Assembly (NCBI GenBank): GCA_963724195.1
Contig: CAVRTQ010000018.1
Coordinates: 1-64,000 of the forward strand
From: Solirubrobacter sp963724195
GTDB taxonomy: Bacteria > Actinomycetota > Thermoleophilia > Solirubrobacterales > Solirubrobacteraceae
Length of the DNA: 64,000 nt
Reading direction: 5' to 3'
The notes below the pieces were generated by a model that was not told the origin of the DNA, did no database searches, and saw only the letters and a program-made list of their open reading frames with translations. Shown here piece by piece: positions 18,371-29,944 of this stretch. The first letter of the stretch is position 1. Each line of letters begins with the position of its first letter. A program made the position numbers and the translations under genes.

Positions 18371-21079
18371 GTGTCAGCCTTTTGGTCCGTGATCGACGCC
18401 GGCCCCAACCCGCTGCTCGAGCGCGGGGCTGAGCTCGAAGGCCTCGCGGCCCAGCTGCAGGCCGCCCGCGCCGCGGCCGGGTCGGTCGCGCTGCTGGAGG
18501 CGCCCGCGGGCCACGGCAAGACGTCGCTGCTGCGGGTCCTGCGCGCGGAGGGAGCCGAGCAGGGCTTCAAGGTGCTCACGGCCACGGGCGGGCCACTGGA
18601 GCGCGACTTCGCGTTCGGGATCGTGCGCCAGCTCTTCGACGTCGAGTTGCACACGGCCGACGAGGCACGCCGCACGCGGCTGTTCGCCGGCGCCGCGCGG
18701 CTCGCCGAGGCGGTGTTCGGCACCACGCACACGCAGGAGGGCCAGGACCCCGCGCACTCGACCCTGTACGGGCTCTACTGGCTCGCGGCGAACCTGGCGG
18801 CGGAGCAGCCGCTGCTGATCGTGGTCGACGACGCGCACTGGGCGGACGCGCCGAGCCTGCGCTTCCTGGACGCGCTGGCGCGCCGGGTGGAGGACCTGCC
18901 GGTGCTGCTCGCGATCGGCGCGCGACCCGCCGAGCCGGGCGCCGAGCAGGCGTTGCTGGACGGATTCGCGACGGCGCCGGTGACGCATCTGCACCGCCCG
19001 CAGGCGCTCACCGAGGCGGGCGTCACCGCGTTCGTGCAGGCCAAGCTCGACGCCGAACCGCCGTTCGTGGAGGCGTGCTTCGAGACCACGCGCGGGAACC
19101 CGCTGCTGCTCACGGAGCTGCTGCGCGCGGCACCGTTCCACGGCCGCGCCGACGAGGCCGAAGCCGTGCGCACGACCGTCCCGCGCGGGGTCGCGGCGCG
19201 CATCCGCACGCTCTCCCCCGCGGCCCTGGCGGTCGCCCGCGCGACCGCCGTGCTCGGCGACGCGACGAGCCTCACGCGCGTCGCCGCGCTCGCCCGGCTC
19301 GGCGAGGCGGAGGCGGCGCGGGAACTGCGCACGCTCGCCGACGCGAACCTGGTCGACCCGCAGGACTCGCGCTTCGTGCATCCGATGGTGCGGGAGACGG
19401 TGGAGGCGGATCTGGGCGCGGAGCGCTCGCGCCTGCACCGCGAGGCGGCGCGCCTGCTGCACGCGGACGGCGCCTTGGACGGCGTCGTCGCCACCCACCT
19501 GCTCGCGGCCGAGCCGACGAACGACCCGTGGGCGGCGGAGATCCTGGCGAGCGCGGGCCGGCGCGCGCTGGCCGAGGGCGCGCCGGACGTCGCGCTGCGG
19601 CTGCTCGCCCGGGCCGAGCCGAAAGACGCCGGCATCCGGCTCGCGCTCGGCCTCGCGCAGGTCCGCACCGGCGCGGACCCGCTGCCCGCGCTGGACGAGG
19701 CGATCGCCACCGGGACGCCGGAGATCGCGGCCGACGCGACGAAGATCGCCGCCGCCGCGCTCATCCTGCGCAGCGAGCCCCGCGCCGCCGCCACCCGGCT
19801 GCGGGCCGCGCTCACCCAGGTGCCGCCGTGGCTGCGCGGCGAGCTGGAGGACCAGCTGGTGGAGGCGCTCGCCTACCGCCACGACGACGCGCACGAGTAC
19901 CAGCAGACGATCGAGGCGCACGCCCACACGAACCGGCCGACGGTCCTGTGCCACATCGCCCATGCCCGCGCGATGGCGGGCGCGCCGCGCTCGGAGGTGT
20001 TGCCATCGTGGCGGCGCGCGTTCGCCGACTCGCAGGTGTTCGCCCGCCTCGGCGTGGAGCGCTTCGCGGCGCTGTGGGCGATCGAGGCGCTGCATGCGGT
20101 GGAGGCGGCCGAGGAGGCGCGGGAGGCCACGCGCGCGCTGACCGACCTCACCGACCGCTCGGGCTCGCGCTCGTCGGCGGGCGCGGCGGCGTGGATGGAC
20201 GCGCGCTGGGAGCGCCGGTTCGGGCATCTGCGCCGCGCCGAGGACCAGGCCCGGCTCGCGCTGGAGCTGTCCGTCGGCGCGATTCCCGAGCTCGCCGCGG
20301 GCACGACGCTCGCCGGCATCCTGCTCGACCGCGGGGACCTCGCCGGAGCGCGCCAGGCCCTCGCCGGGCTGCCCACGCCGGGCGCGACGGCCTCGATCTT
20401 CGGCCTGGACGCGGTGCGGGCCCGGATCGCGCTCGAGGACGGCGATGCCGAAGCGGCGCTGACCCTGCTCGACCGCCAGGCCGCCGCGGACACCGCCCGT
20501 GGCTGGCTGATCGGGCTGCGCGAGGACTCGCACGCGCTCACCATCCGCGCGCTGCTCGCGCTCGGCCGCCTCGACGAGGCCCGGGCGGTCGCCGAGCCGC
20601 AGCTCGCCGCCGCCCGCGCCCGCGAAGCGGCGGGCGCCGAAGCCGTGCTCCTGCTGGCGCTCGGCGAGCCGGCCGTGGAAGCCGCGCACCGCTCGCCGCT
20701 CCCGTACGTGCGCGCCGTCGCGACGGCCGAGCTCGGCTTCGCGCTGCGCCGCGAGGGCCGCCGCGCCGACGCCCGGATTCCGCTCCGCGAAGCGCGCGAC
20801 CTCGCCCACCGCACCGGAGCGACCGCGCTCGAGCAGCGGGTCCACGAGGAGCTCGTCGTCGCCGGCGCGCGCCCGCAGCGGCTCGCGTTCAGCGGCGTCG
20901 ACGCGCTCACCGCCTCCGAGCGCCGCGTCGCCGAGCTCGCCGTCCGCGGCCTGCGCAACCGCGAGATCGCCGAGACCCTGTTCGTGAGCCTCAAGACCGT
21001 CGAGGTCCACCTCGGCCGCGCCTACACCAAGCTCGGCATCAAGGGCCGCTCGCAACTCGAGGCGGCGCTCGCAACCTAA
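18371..21079 (+). CDS. Large AAA-ATPase LuxR-family regulator (LAL type)
   Basis: About 900 residues. N-terminal ATPase with Walker A APAGHGKTSLL near residue 45 and Walker B LLIVVDDAHWAD near 155; a long helical TPR-like middle region (about 380-820); and a C-terminal LuxR helix-turn-helix, LTASERRVAELAVRGLRNREIAETLFVSLKTVEVHL. MalT-like regulators bind ATP and an inducer, then oligomerise on DNA. The target is unknown. The start is uncertain: GTG 18371 and GTG 18389 both precede the conserved region. Intact frame. Its TAA stop lies in the left arm of a palindromic element. Confidence 0.92.
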   Translation: MSAFWSVIDAGPNPLLERGAELEGLAAQLQAARAAAGSVALLEAPAGHGKTSLLRVLRAEGAEQGFKVLTATGGPLERDFAFGIVRQLFDVELHTADEARRTRLFAGAARLAEAVFGTTHTQEGQDPAHSTLYGLYWLAANLAAEQPLLIVVDDAHWADAPSLRFLDALARRVEDLPVLLAIGARPAEPGAEQALLDGFATAPVTHLHRPQALTEAGVTAFVQAKLDAEPPFVEACFETTRGNPLLLTELLRAAPFHGRADEAEAVRTTVPRGVAARIRTLSPAALAVARATAVLGDATSLTRVAALARLGEAEAARELRTLADANLVDPQDSRFVHPMVRETVEADLGAERSRLHREAARLLHADGALDGVVATHLLAAEPTNDPWAAEILASAGRRALAEGAPDVALRLLARAEPKDAGIRLALGLAQVRTGADPLPALDEAIATGTPEIAADATKIAAAALILRSEPRAAATRLRAALTQVPPWLRGELEDQLVEALAYRHDDAHEYQQTIEAHAHTNRPTVLCHIAHARAMAGAPRSEVLPSWRRAFADSQVFARLGVERFAALWAIEALHAVEAAEEAREATRALTDLTDRSGSRSSAGAAAWMDARWERRFGHLRRAEDQARLALELSVGAIPELAAGTTLAGILLDRGDLAGARQALAGLPTPGATASIFGLDAVRARIALEDGDAEAALTLLDRQAAADTARGWLIGLREDSHALTIRALLALGRLDEARAVAEPQLAAARAREAAGAEAVLLLALGEPAVEAAHRSPLPYVRAVATAELGFALRREGRRADARIPLREARDLAHRTGATALEQRVHEELVVAGARPQRLAFSGVDALTASERRVAELAVRGLRNREIAETLFVSLKTVEVHLGRAYTKLGIKGRSQLEAALAT

Positions 21080-21120
21080 AGGACTGTCCAGTTGCCACTA
21101 AAGGGCCCTCTTTATGTAGG
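21073..21120. repeat. AACCTAAAGG-type palindromic element, copy 1
   Basis: Begins AACCTAAAGG, contains GGACtGTCC and TAAAG-ggccct-CTTTA stems, and ends near CTCTTTATGTAGG. The TAA in its left arm is the stop of the LuxR regulator. It shares the left arm and a CCCTCTTTA right half with the copy at 44659-44698; see findings. Confidence 0.55.
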
Positions 21121-21181
21121 GGTTGATGTTGGGGTCGCCCGCTGATGAGGCGGGCGCGGGGCGACGGGAGGATCGGCGGCG

Positions 21182-21574
21182 ATGACCCTCCCCACATCGA
21201 TCAACCTCGTCGTGCCCGTGGCGGGCCACGCGACCCACGGCCAGTACGCGCTGGTCGAGGCGTGCGTGGCCGCGGGCACGGAGATCCCCGCCCATGTCGC
21301 CAACCAAGAGGACGTGGTGCTGCACGTGCTGCACGGCGAGCTCGCCGTCAGCGTCGACCGCGTCGAGCAGACCGTCATCGGCGGCGGGAGCGTGGCACTC
21401 CCCCGCGGCGTCCCGCGACGGATCGCCGCCACGCGCCCCACCCGCGTGCTGGCGCTGATCGCCCCCGCCGGGCTCGAGCAGCTGCTGAGCGTGGTCGCCG
21501 ACCCCACGACGGACCCCGACGACCGCGCGGCGCTGCTCGCGGTCGGCGGCGTCCAGACCGTCCCGTCGGCATGA
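21182..21574 (+). CDS. Cupin-domain protein
   Basis: 130 residues with a single small beta-barrel: IPAHVANQEDVVLHVLHGELAVSVD resembles cupin motif 1 (H-x-x-x-E...G), and GGGSVALPRGVPRRIAAT resembles motif 2. Metal ligands are only partly recognisable (H, then E/D), so catalysis is unproven; a sensor or sugar-binding role is possible. GGGAGG lies about 11 bases upstream of the ATG. It precedes a NarL regulator by 48 bases and may share its transcript. Confidence 0.72.
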   Translation: MTLPTSINLVVPVAGHATHGQYALVEACVAAGTEIPAHVANQEDVVLHVLHGELAVSVDRVEQTVIGGGSVALPRGVPRRIAATRPTRVLALIAPAGLEQLLSVVADPTTDPDDRAALLAVGGVQTVPSA

Positions 21575-21622
21575 CCGGCGACGCTCGCGTCGCTGCGAGT
21601 ACCCGGAGGGCTCGACTCGCGC

Positions 21623-22300
21623 GTGTCGCCGCCAACGCGGATCGTCCTCGTGGACGATCACGTGCTCGTGCGCAGCGGCCTGAAGGCGCTGCTCGACGCC
21701 GAGCCCGACCTGGAAGTGACCGGCGAGGCCGACAACGGCGCGGACGGCGTCGAGGTCGCGCTCGAGCGCCGCCCGGACGTGGTGCTGATGGACGTCGAGA
21801 TGCCGGTCCTGGACGGGATCGAGGCCACGAAGCGGCTGATGGCGGCGGGCTCGCGCGCCCGCGTGCTCGTGGTCACCAACCACGACGACGACCAGCTCGT
21901 GCTGCGCGCGCTGCGGGCCGGCGCGACCGGCTTCTTCCTCAAGGACGCCGCGCCGAACCGGCTGGTGGAGGCGATCCGTGTCGTCGCGACCGGCGACACG
22001 CTGCTCGCCCCGCCGATCGCCAAGCGCCTGGTCGACATCCACCTCGGCGAGACGCGCACGGCGCTGTTCGCGCGCTTCGACGTGCTGACCGAGCGCGAGC
22101 GCGACGTCGTCCGCCGGCTCGCCCGCGGGCACTCGAACGCCGCGCTCGCCCTGGAGACGGGGCTGACCGAGGCGACGGTCAAGACGCACGTGACCCGGCT
22201 GATCACGAAGCTCGGCGTCACCAGCCGCGTGCAGGTCGTGGTGCTCGCGTACGAGAGCGGCTTCGTCCGCCCTGGCCATACGGGGGAGATCGCGCTGTGA
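21623..22300 (+). CDS. NarL/FixJ-family response regulator
   Basis: 225 residues. Receiver domain 1-125 with DDH acidic pair, phosphoacceptor Asp in VVLMDVEMPVLDG, Thr in VVTNHD, Lys in FFLKDA; a C-terminal LuxR helix-turn-helix at about 155-215 (LTERERDVVRRLARGHSNAALALETGLTEATVKTHV). Two-component output regulator. No kinase is adjacent; the NarL-type kinase at 36527-38071 is a possible but unproven partner. GTG start. Confidence 0.93.
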   Translation: MSPPTRIVLVDDHVLVRSGLKALLDAEPDLEVTGEADNGADGVEVALERRPDVVLMDVEMPVLDGIEATKRLMAAGSRARVLVVTNHDDDQLVLRALRAGATGFFLKDAAPNRLVEAIRVVATGDTLLAPPIAKRLVDIHLGETRTALFARFDVLTERERDVVRRLARGHSNAALALETGLTEATVKTHVTRLITKLGVTSRVQVVVLAYESGFVRPGHTGEIAL

Positions 22301-22356
22301 TTCACCCGCAAGGACGAGCCCGGGCCACCGTTCGATGGATGCCGCGGCACCGCGCG

Positions 22357-22368
22357 GACCGTACGGTC
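22357..22368. promoter_or_regulatory. 12-bp perfect palindrome upstream of the giant secreted protein
   Basis: GACCGTACGGTC is a perfect 12-base palindrome containing a TACGGT (22362-22367) that lies 10 bases before the ATG at 22378. It could be an operator over the -10 region. The evidence is sequence symmetry and position only. Confidence 0.35.
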
Positions 22369-22377
22369 GCGGACCTG

Positions 22378-25300
22378 ATGGTCCGCTTACTCCTCCCCCT
22401 GATCGCACTCCTGCTGATCCTCCCCACCTCCGCCCAGGCCGCGTTCACCCCGGCCGGCGCGATCGTCGTCAACTCCACCGCCGACACCGGCAAACGCTGT
22501 GACGACCCCACCGCCACCGAGTGCACCCTGCGCGGCGCGATCAGCACCGCCAACTTCAACGCCGGCCCGGACACGATCACGTTCAACCTGATCGGCCCGG
22601 CGAAGTTCACGCCCGCGACGCCCGCTGCCGCCGATCACCCAGGAGGTCACGATCGACGGCTCGGGCGCGCGGCGAACGGCCCGAAGGTCGAGATCGACGG
22701 CAGCCTGATCCCGGAGGACACGCGCCCCGCGCTCGCCGCCACGGGCGCGCTGGCCGAGCCGCTCGACAAGCCCAAGGCCAAGGCCACGCGCTCGTCCGAC
22801 GACGGCGTGATCCGCTTCCTGCGCCCGTGGGGCCTCGACTTCCGCAACGCCGACGGCTCGACGATCAAGCGGCCTGATCATCCACTCGTTCCCCTACGCC
22901 CAGATCGGCATCGACGGCACCGACGCCGCCAACATCAAGGGCAACTGGCTCGGCATCACGCCCGACGGCGAGCCTGTCGCCAGCGCAAGTCCACCGAGGA
23001 CCGCATGCTCGGCCTGTCGCTGATCAACAGCGCGATGAACGTCATCGGCGGCCCCGGCGCCGACAAGAACGTCATCTCCGGCACCGAGATCGGCGTCGTG
23101 CTGATGGACCAGGGCGGCGACGCGACACAACCTCGTCTTCGGCAACTACATCGGCACGACCACCGACGGCCTCGGCCGCCGCCCCAACACCGAGACCGGC
23201 ATCCTCCTCACCGAGCCCGCGAACCTCGCCGGCCGCGGCACGGAGCGAGAACCGGATCCTCGGCAACGTCGTCGTCGGCGCACGCGACGGCTCCTACGGC
23301 ATCAGCGTCCTGGCCGCCAAGAAGACCGAGGTCTTCGGCAACTTCGTCGGCATCAGCGCCGCCGGCATCCCGGAGTCGCCGACGGGCGAGCCGCTCGGCC
23401 ACGACATCGGCATCTACGTCCACGACTCGCCCGACACCGATGATCGGCGGCACCGGCCCGGCCGGGTTCAACATCGTCTCCGGCAACACGCTCGGCATCG
23501 AGGTCAACGGCGGCTCGGACCGCTCGACGATCGCCGGCAACCGGATCGGCACGGACTACGACGGCACGAGCCGCCGCGCCCAACGCCAACGGCGTCGCGG
23601 TCGTCGGCTGACGGCCTGGCCGAGGCGCCCGCCGACGTCACGGTCAACGACAACACGATCGCCGGCTCGACGAACTACGGCATGTACATCACGGGCGGCG
23701 CGAAGCGGCCCACGCTGACCAACAACCGCTTCGGCACCGACGTCGACGGCGTCAAGCAGCTGGCGAACAAGATCGGCTTCGCGACCGGCTCCCCGGCCAG
23801 CGGCGGCGAAGCGCCGACCGACCTCACCTTCGGCCCCGGCAACGTCGTCGCCGGCAACAGCACCGACGGCGTGCAGATGTTCGGCCCCGGCGCCGTCGTC
23901 AGGGGCAACCGGATCGGCGTGAGCGCCGACGCCAAGCCGCTCGGCAACGACTCGGTCGGCCTCAACGTCCAGGGCGACGGCGTGCTGGTGGAGAACAACA
24001 CCGTCTCCGCGAACGCCCAGGGCATCGCGATCACCGGCCCGACCGACGAACGTCGTGATCCGCGCCAACCGCATCGGCACGGCGCCGGACGGCACGGCCG
24101 AGACTTCGGCAACACCGGCGCGGGCGTGCTGGTGCTCGGCACGGCGCCCGACGCGCCGACGAACACGCGCGTGGGCGGCTCCAGCGCCACCGACGCCAAC
24201 GTCATCTCGGGCAACGGCCGCGGCGTCCAGGTCCAGGGCGACGCCAAGGACACGGCGATCCGCCAGAACTCGATCGGCCTCGACAACGCGTCCGAGAACG
24301 CGATCCCGAACGACGTCGGCGTCTCCCTCGCCGGCGGCACGGGCACCGTGGTCGGCGGCGCGCTCGGCATCGACGCGCGCAACTACATCGCGCGCAACTA
24401 CGACGCCGGCATCCGCATCAACGGCGCCAAGCAGTCCGTGATCATGGGCAACTACATCACCGACAACCAGGGTCCGGGCGTGCTGGCGGACGCGCGCGGC
24501 GGCGACGCCGTGATCGGCTACGACGCCGAGACCGACGGCCCGATCGAGGACGTCAACTGCCGCGACACGCGCTGCAACCGGATCGAGAACAACCAGGGCG
24601 CCGGCGTGCGCGTGTCCGTCGCTTCGCAGATCACGGTGCGCGGCAACCGGATGCGCGGCAACACCGGCCTCGACGTGGACCTCGCCGGCCAGGGCGCCAC
24701 GGCCAACGACGAGAATGACGCTGACGACTGGCCGAACACGCCGATCGGCGTCGTGCCGATCAAGGCCGGCGGCGACCAGTCGGCGCGCATCGGCGGCCGC
24801 CTCGACCGCTTCGACGCCGGGAGCACGCTGATCGACGTCTACGGCTTCACGTCGACCCAGGCGATCCAGGGCCGCCCGCGCGGCGGCGAGTACCTGGGCA
24901 CCGCGTTCCCGGACGCCCGCGGCGAGTGGGAGCTCGAGACGGCCAAGACCTACGCGGCCTACGGCGCGGTCATGACCGACCGTCACGGCAACACGAGCGA
25001 GCTGTCCCCGCTCTGCACCGGCGATCAGGACGGCGACGCCCTGTGCGACAACTGGGAGACCGGCGGCATCGACTACGACGCCGACGGCACGCCCGACCTG
25101 CGCCTGCAGGACCAGGGCGCCAGCCCGGTCAAGCCCGACGTCTTCGTCGAGGTCGACTGGCAGGCGGGCCGCAAGCCGCACCTGAGCTCGCTGTACGCCG
25201 TCAAGGAGGCGTTCGAGCTCGCGCCGCGGCCGGTCAGCCTGCACACGGCGGTCGGCGAAGAGGTGCCCGGCGACGGCCCGATCAACGCCGACGGCCGCTC

Positions 25301-28300
25301 GGCCCTCGGGCGCTGGGACGACGTCAACGACTTCCTGCGCGGCCTCAACGACGACGACCCGTGCGCGGGCTGGCTCGGCTCCGAGGACGACCGCGACGGC
25401 GAGCAGTGCTACGCGATCCTCGGCGCGCGCAAGCTCGCCTACCGCTACGCGCTCTTCGCCCATCGCGAGCAGGCCGGCAACTCCGGCGCGGCCGACCCGG
25501 GCGGGGACGCGTTCCTGGTCACCCTGGGCGACTTCCCGCGCGAGGACATCATGCTCGGCGGCGGTTCCGGCCCCGACGGCTGCAACCGCCAGTACGACGC
25601 GTGCGTCGCGCAGCTGGAGGCCGCGGTGTTCATGCACGAGCTCGGGCACACGCTCGGCCTGCTGCACGGCGGCGACAAGACCGGCGAGAACAACGAGCCG
25701 AACTACCTGTCGATCATGAACTACTGGTACCTGACGCGGGTGCCGCTCAACAGCCGGCCGCTCGACTTCTCGCGCAAGACGCCGATCGCGCGCAACGAGG
25801 CGGAGTTCGACGAGGCGCTGCCGCTCTACGAGAACTACCCGCAGCGGGCGGAGAAGCCGTGGACGGAAGCGGCGATCACCGCCTACGACGTCAACAAGGA
25901 CAAGTGCCGGATCCAGCGCGTCCGCCTCGACCAGACGATCGACCTCAACGGCGACGGCGAGCTGAAGATCCTCCCGATGGGCCTCAACGACGTCGACCTC
26001 GACAACGACCCGAACGGGCCCGAGGACTGCCAGAAGCCGGAGAACCACACGTTCCTGACCGGCATCGACGACTGGTCGCGCCTGCGCTACTCGCGCCACG
26101 GGCTGGTCGGCTGGGACGAGGGTGAGTACGGCGACGCGGAGACGCGGAGCGTGCCGAAGGCGACCGAGCTCGCCGCGGCGATCGACACCGACGGCGACGG
26201 CATCGACGACGACAAGGACGTCTGCCCCGCCGCGAAGGACCCGGGCCAGGAGGACACCGACAAGGACGGGCTCGGCGACGCGTGCCTGCCGTTCATCACG
26301 CAGCGGGACGTGTCGGTGGAGATCCAGGCGGCGTCGGCGAACGTGCCCGTGGGTGAGGAGCGGACGGTCGACGTGATCGTCCGCAACTCGTACCCGAAGC
26401 CCGCCACGGGCGTCGCGGTGGCGATCACGCCGCCGGCGGGCCTGCAGGTCGACACGACCAGCTGGGCGGTCGGGCGAGGTCCCAGCACGCGGTGAGCAGC
26501 AAGCTCACGCTCAAGCTCACGGGCTTGGCCGCCGGGCGCGGGGACCTCACGGCCAAGGTCGTCGCGATGACCGAGCCGGACTTCGACACCGAGGACCAGC
26601 TCGCGAGCAAGCGCCTGACCGTGTTCGAGGCCGGCGCCGTGCGGACGGCTTCAATTCGTGCCGGCGCGGCCCGCGAGGGCGACGAGGGCGAGGAGACCAC
26701 GCGCGTCCGCATCGACGTCGACGGCCACTCCGGCATCTCGATCGAGGGCCGGCTGCGGTCGGTCGGCGGCACCGCCACGCCGGGAGTGGACTACGAGCCC
26801 GTCGACGCGCGGATCGAGGTCATCCCGAACTCCAGCGAGGCGTCCGTCGAGTTCAAGCTCCTGAGCGACACGCTCGACGAACCGGACGAGACGATCGAGT
26901 TCGAGCTGAGCGGCATCGACGGCGCGCAGCCCGAGACGGTGCGCGGGACGTTCACCATCCGCGACGACGACGATCCCCGCAAGCCTGGCGAGCTGGCCTA
27001 TCTGGGGTGCGTCTCGCGCGACTACGGCGCAGGCAACTCGTGCGGGCAGCGCGAGCCCAAGCTCACCGCTCCCGTGGGTGAGAAGGCGCTGACGCCGGAC
27101 GGCCGCTTCCTGTGGGTCGCCGACGACAAGACGATCGTGCGGCTCAAGCGCGATCCCGCCACGGGCGCGCTCAGCGACGCCAAGTGCTGGGTCATGAAGG
27201 GCCCGGCCCGCGACTGCGCAACGCTCGGCGACCTCGACGTGCATGCCGGTCGACGTGCTGATCACGCCGGACGGCAAGCAGCTGATCGTCCAAGGAGTCG
27301 CCTACGACGAGGGCAACCCGGTGATGGGCCTGGTCTCACTGGCGCTGGACGCCGGTGGCGAGCCGACGCTCACCGGCTGCGTCGGCAAGGGTGCTCCGGG
27401 CTGTGACACGAACGTCGCGGTTCGACTCGGCGGTCATCTCCCCGGGCGGGCGCTTCCTGATCACGGTCCCGGCGCGGCCAGCAGCGCAGCCACGGCGAGA
27501 TCAAGGTCTATCCGCTCTCGGGCGGCAAGATCGAGCCGTCCGTGCGCTGCTACGCGCACCCGGCCGAGAACAAGCCGTGCGAGCCGCTGACGGTCGCGCT
27601 CGTCGGCACCCCGTGGACGACGTTCTCGCCCGACGGCGGGACGCTCGCGCTGCGAACCCGCGACCACTTGGCGCTGCTCGGCTGGGACGAGGCGACCGGC
27701 ACGCTGACCCAGGATGGCGGCTGCGTGCGTGACGAAGGACGGTGCCGCCCCGCGACCGAGTGCCGCCTCAACGGGGACCGTGAGTTCGAGTGCGCGACGC
27801 CGCCGGCCCACCTGGACGGCTGGGGACCGGTGCGCTTCGCCCCCGACGGCCGGGCGCTGTACGTGGCCGCGCAACGCGGCAACCGGGTCAGCGCGCTGCC
27901 GCGGGTGGCGGACCGGACGTGGTCGTTCGACGCCGCGACGTGCGTTGGCACCGCGGAGACGCGCTGCCCGGTGACGGCCGACGTCGTCTCCAAGGCGACC
28001 GAGATCATCACCTCGCCCGACGGCGGTGATGTCTACGTGATGGGCGTCGAGAGCGGCGTCCTGTCGCTGAGCGCCGACCGGGTGACCGGCGCGCTGTCGG
28101 CGCCGCGCTGCACGATGGCCTGGACCGGGACGCGTCCTGCCCCGCCGCGTCGGGCGGCGGCGCGCTCCCGCAGAGCGCGAGCGGCAGCATGGTCCTCGAC
28201 CCGACCGGCCGTGACCTGTACACGACCGACGAGCTGCCCGGCTTCAAGTACGGCATCGCGCGCTTCCTGCGCACGACGCGCCCGCCGGGCGGCGAGAACC

Positions 28301-29253
28301 GCCCGCCGGTGTGCACCGACGCGGACGCCTCGGCGCGGCCGGGCGAGACGGTGGAGCTCGCGCTCCGCTGCGCGGACCCGGACGGCGATCCCGTGACGCT
28401 GCGCGTGACGAGCGGCGACGGTGAGCTGAGCGGCACGCGGCTGAAGGTCAAGGCCGGCGTCACGGCGGGCGTGCAGACCGTCGGCTTCCGGGCCAACGAC
28501 GGCGGGCTGGACTCGGCCGACGCGTTCGCGCGCGTCACGGTCGGCAACCCGCCGGTGTGCGCCGACGGCGCCGTGAGCGTGATGCGGCGCGGCAGCGTGG
28601 CGCTCCCGATGAGCTGCGACCGCGGCACGATCGAGATCGTCGAGCACCCCGCGCACGGCGGCGTGGTCGGCACGACGTTCAACGCGCACCCGGCCGGGCA
28701 CGACGGCGTCGAGTACGTGCAGGTACGCGTCGTATGACCCGGACACGGGCGTGCGCTCGAACGTCGCCACGATCACGGTGACGGTGCTCGCGCCGCCGCC
28801 GCAGCCGGAGATCGTCGAGTTCGGCACCGTCTCGCTCGAGAACGACCGCGGCGGCTCCAACCAGGGCTGCTCGGGCTCCTCGTGCCGCCCGTCCGGCAAC
28901 GGCGACCTGCCGTTCCCGATGCGCTGCAACGGCTCGCCGACGCAGACCCCGGGCACGTGCTCGGGCACGCTCGAGGCCTGCAACCCGAGTGGCTGCTCGC
29001 GCCGTGCGGGTGGGACCACGGCGGCCGCCGCCAAGGTCAAGCGGGCGACGCTCGGCAAGGTGCGGTTCTCGATCCCGGTCGGGAAGTCCAAGACCGTCAA
29101 GCTCCGCCTGAACAAGGCGGCGCGCAAGGCGCTGGCCAAGAAAGGGCAAGCTCAAGCTGAAGATCCACACCACCGTCAAGCTGCCGACGGGCAAGACGGT
29201 GACCAGCACGCGCACGCTGACGGTGAAGAAGCGCGAAGCAGCAGCGGCGTTAG
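22378..29253 (+). CDS. Giant secreted beta-helix / metalloprotease multidomain protein (frameshifted)
   Basis: About 2,290 residues once frames are joined. Order: signal peptide (LLLPLIALLLILPTSAQA); a CSLREA-like start (VNSTADTGKRCDD, CTLRGAIST); right-handed parallel beta-helix repeats to about 24900 (recurring GNRIG/NNTV/GVLV turns); a metzincin-like zinc protease with HELGHTLGLLHGG and Met-turn SIMNYW (25600-25750); thrombospondin type 3 calcium repeats (DTDGDGIDDDKDVCP); a CARDB-like domain; a Calx-beta domain; a beta-propeller-like region; Ig-like repeats; and a lysine-rich tail. At least ten indels, most before 23680 and after 26470; the stretch 23682-26470 is open. Probably secreted and adhesive or proteolytic. 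The end near 29253 is approximate. Confidence 0.8.
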
Positions 29254-29710
29254 CCGCGTGGGTTGCGACCGTCGCCGCACGGGGAGTCCGTCCCCGTCGC
29301 GGCGCGGTCGAGCGCGCTGATGTGGTGTTCGAAGCCGCCGGGCAGGATCGCGCGGCGCCTGGATCGCGACCTCTGTGCCGGCCGGACCGCTCCCCCGGAG
29401 CCGGGCACTGGGCCGAGACGCGGAGCAGCGTGTCGGGCGCGATCGACGGCGAGAACGGCTCCGTCTTCTGCTCGCCCAGGCATCCGGTCGTGTAGACGAG
29501 GTCGTCGGAGAGGACGCGCTTGGACGCTTCGACGAGGCCGAGCTCGAACAGGTTGGGAACGGTGACCTTGCCGCTGCGCGTGAGCCCGCGCGTGGTCTCG
29601 CCGCACTCCTTCTCCGGCACGGCCGGCTCGTTGTGCACGCAGGCGCCTTTGTAGCGCTGCTCGACGTAGCCGACGTTGGCTGGCGTCGGGTTCATCAGCG
29701 ACACGGTCAC
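29250..29710 (-). CDS. PASTA-domain protein (frameshifted at C-terminus)
   Basis: About 150 residues. The single PASTA-like domain reads KVTVPNLFELGLVEASKRVLSDDL...APDTLLRVSAQCPAPG, ending in another frame as PAGTEVAIQA. PASTA domains bind muropeptides in kinases and penicillin-binding proteins; here the domain is in a small protein translated right after a membrane-anchor gene (GTGA overlap), so the two may act together at the cell envelope. The start is GTG 29710. An indel near 29390 and a likely second one make the true stop uncertain; it meets the giant secreted gene tail to tail. Confidence 0.6.
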
Positions 29711-29933
29711 GCAGCCTCCTCAAGCGCCGCGCGAACGAGATACACGCCCTGGTCGGACAGCGTGGCGCGGTCGCGGCTGATCCGCTCCGACAGCCGCGAG
29801 CGCTGCTCGAACGTCAGCGTCGCGCTCGCCTGCGGCTTCGGCGGTGTGGGCTCTCGTCCTCGGCGAAGACGAAGTACGCCGCGGAGCCCAAGGCCCCGAG
29901 GACGAGGCCGAGCACCAAGAGGACAACGCGCAT
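29707..29933 (-). CDS. Small membrane-anchored protein (frameshifted)
   Basis: About 75 residues. One N-terminal hydrophobic helix (MRVVLLVLGLVLGALGSAAYF) followed by a short acidic stretch, then, after a one-base indel near 29845, TPPKPQASATLTFEQRSRLSERISRD...YLVRAALEEAA. Type II membrane topology with a helical extracytoplasmic part. The function is unknown. It sits between the M15 peptidase and the PASTA gene in one operon. Confidence 0.55.
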
Positions 29934-29944
29934 ACTCCAGCGCG

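Noticed and set aside
22600..25000. Repeated GNRIG/NNTV-type codons as a tandem DNA repeat or CRISPR-like array
   Set aside because: The spacing and residues are those of a right-handed beta-helix protein; the DNA repeats are imperfect and in frame.
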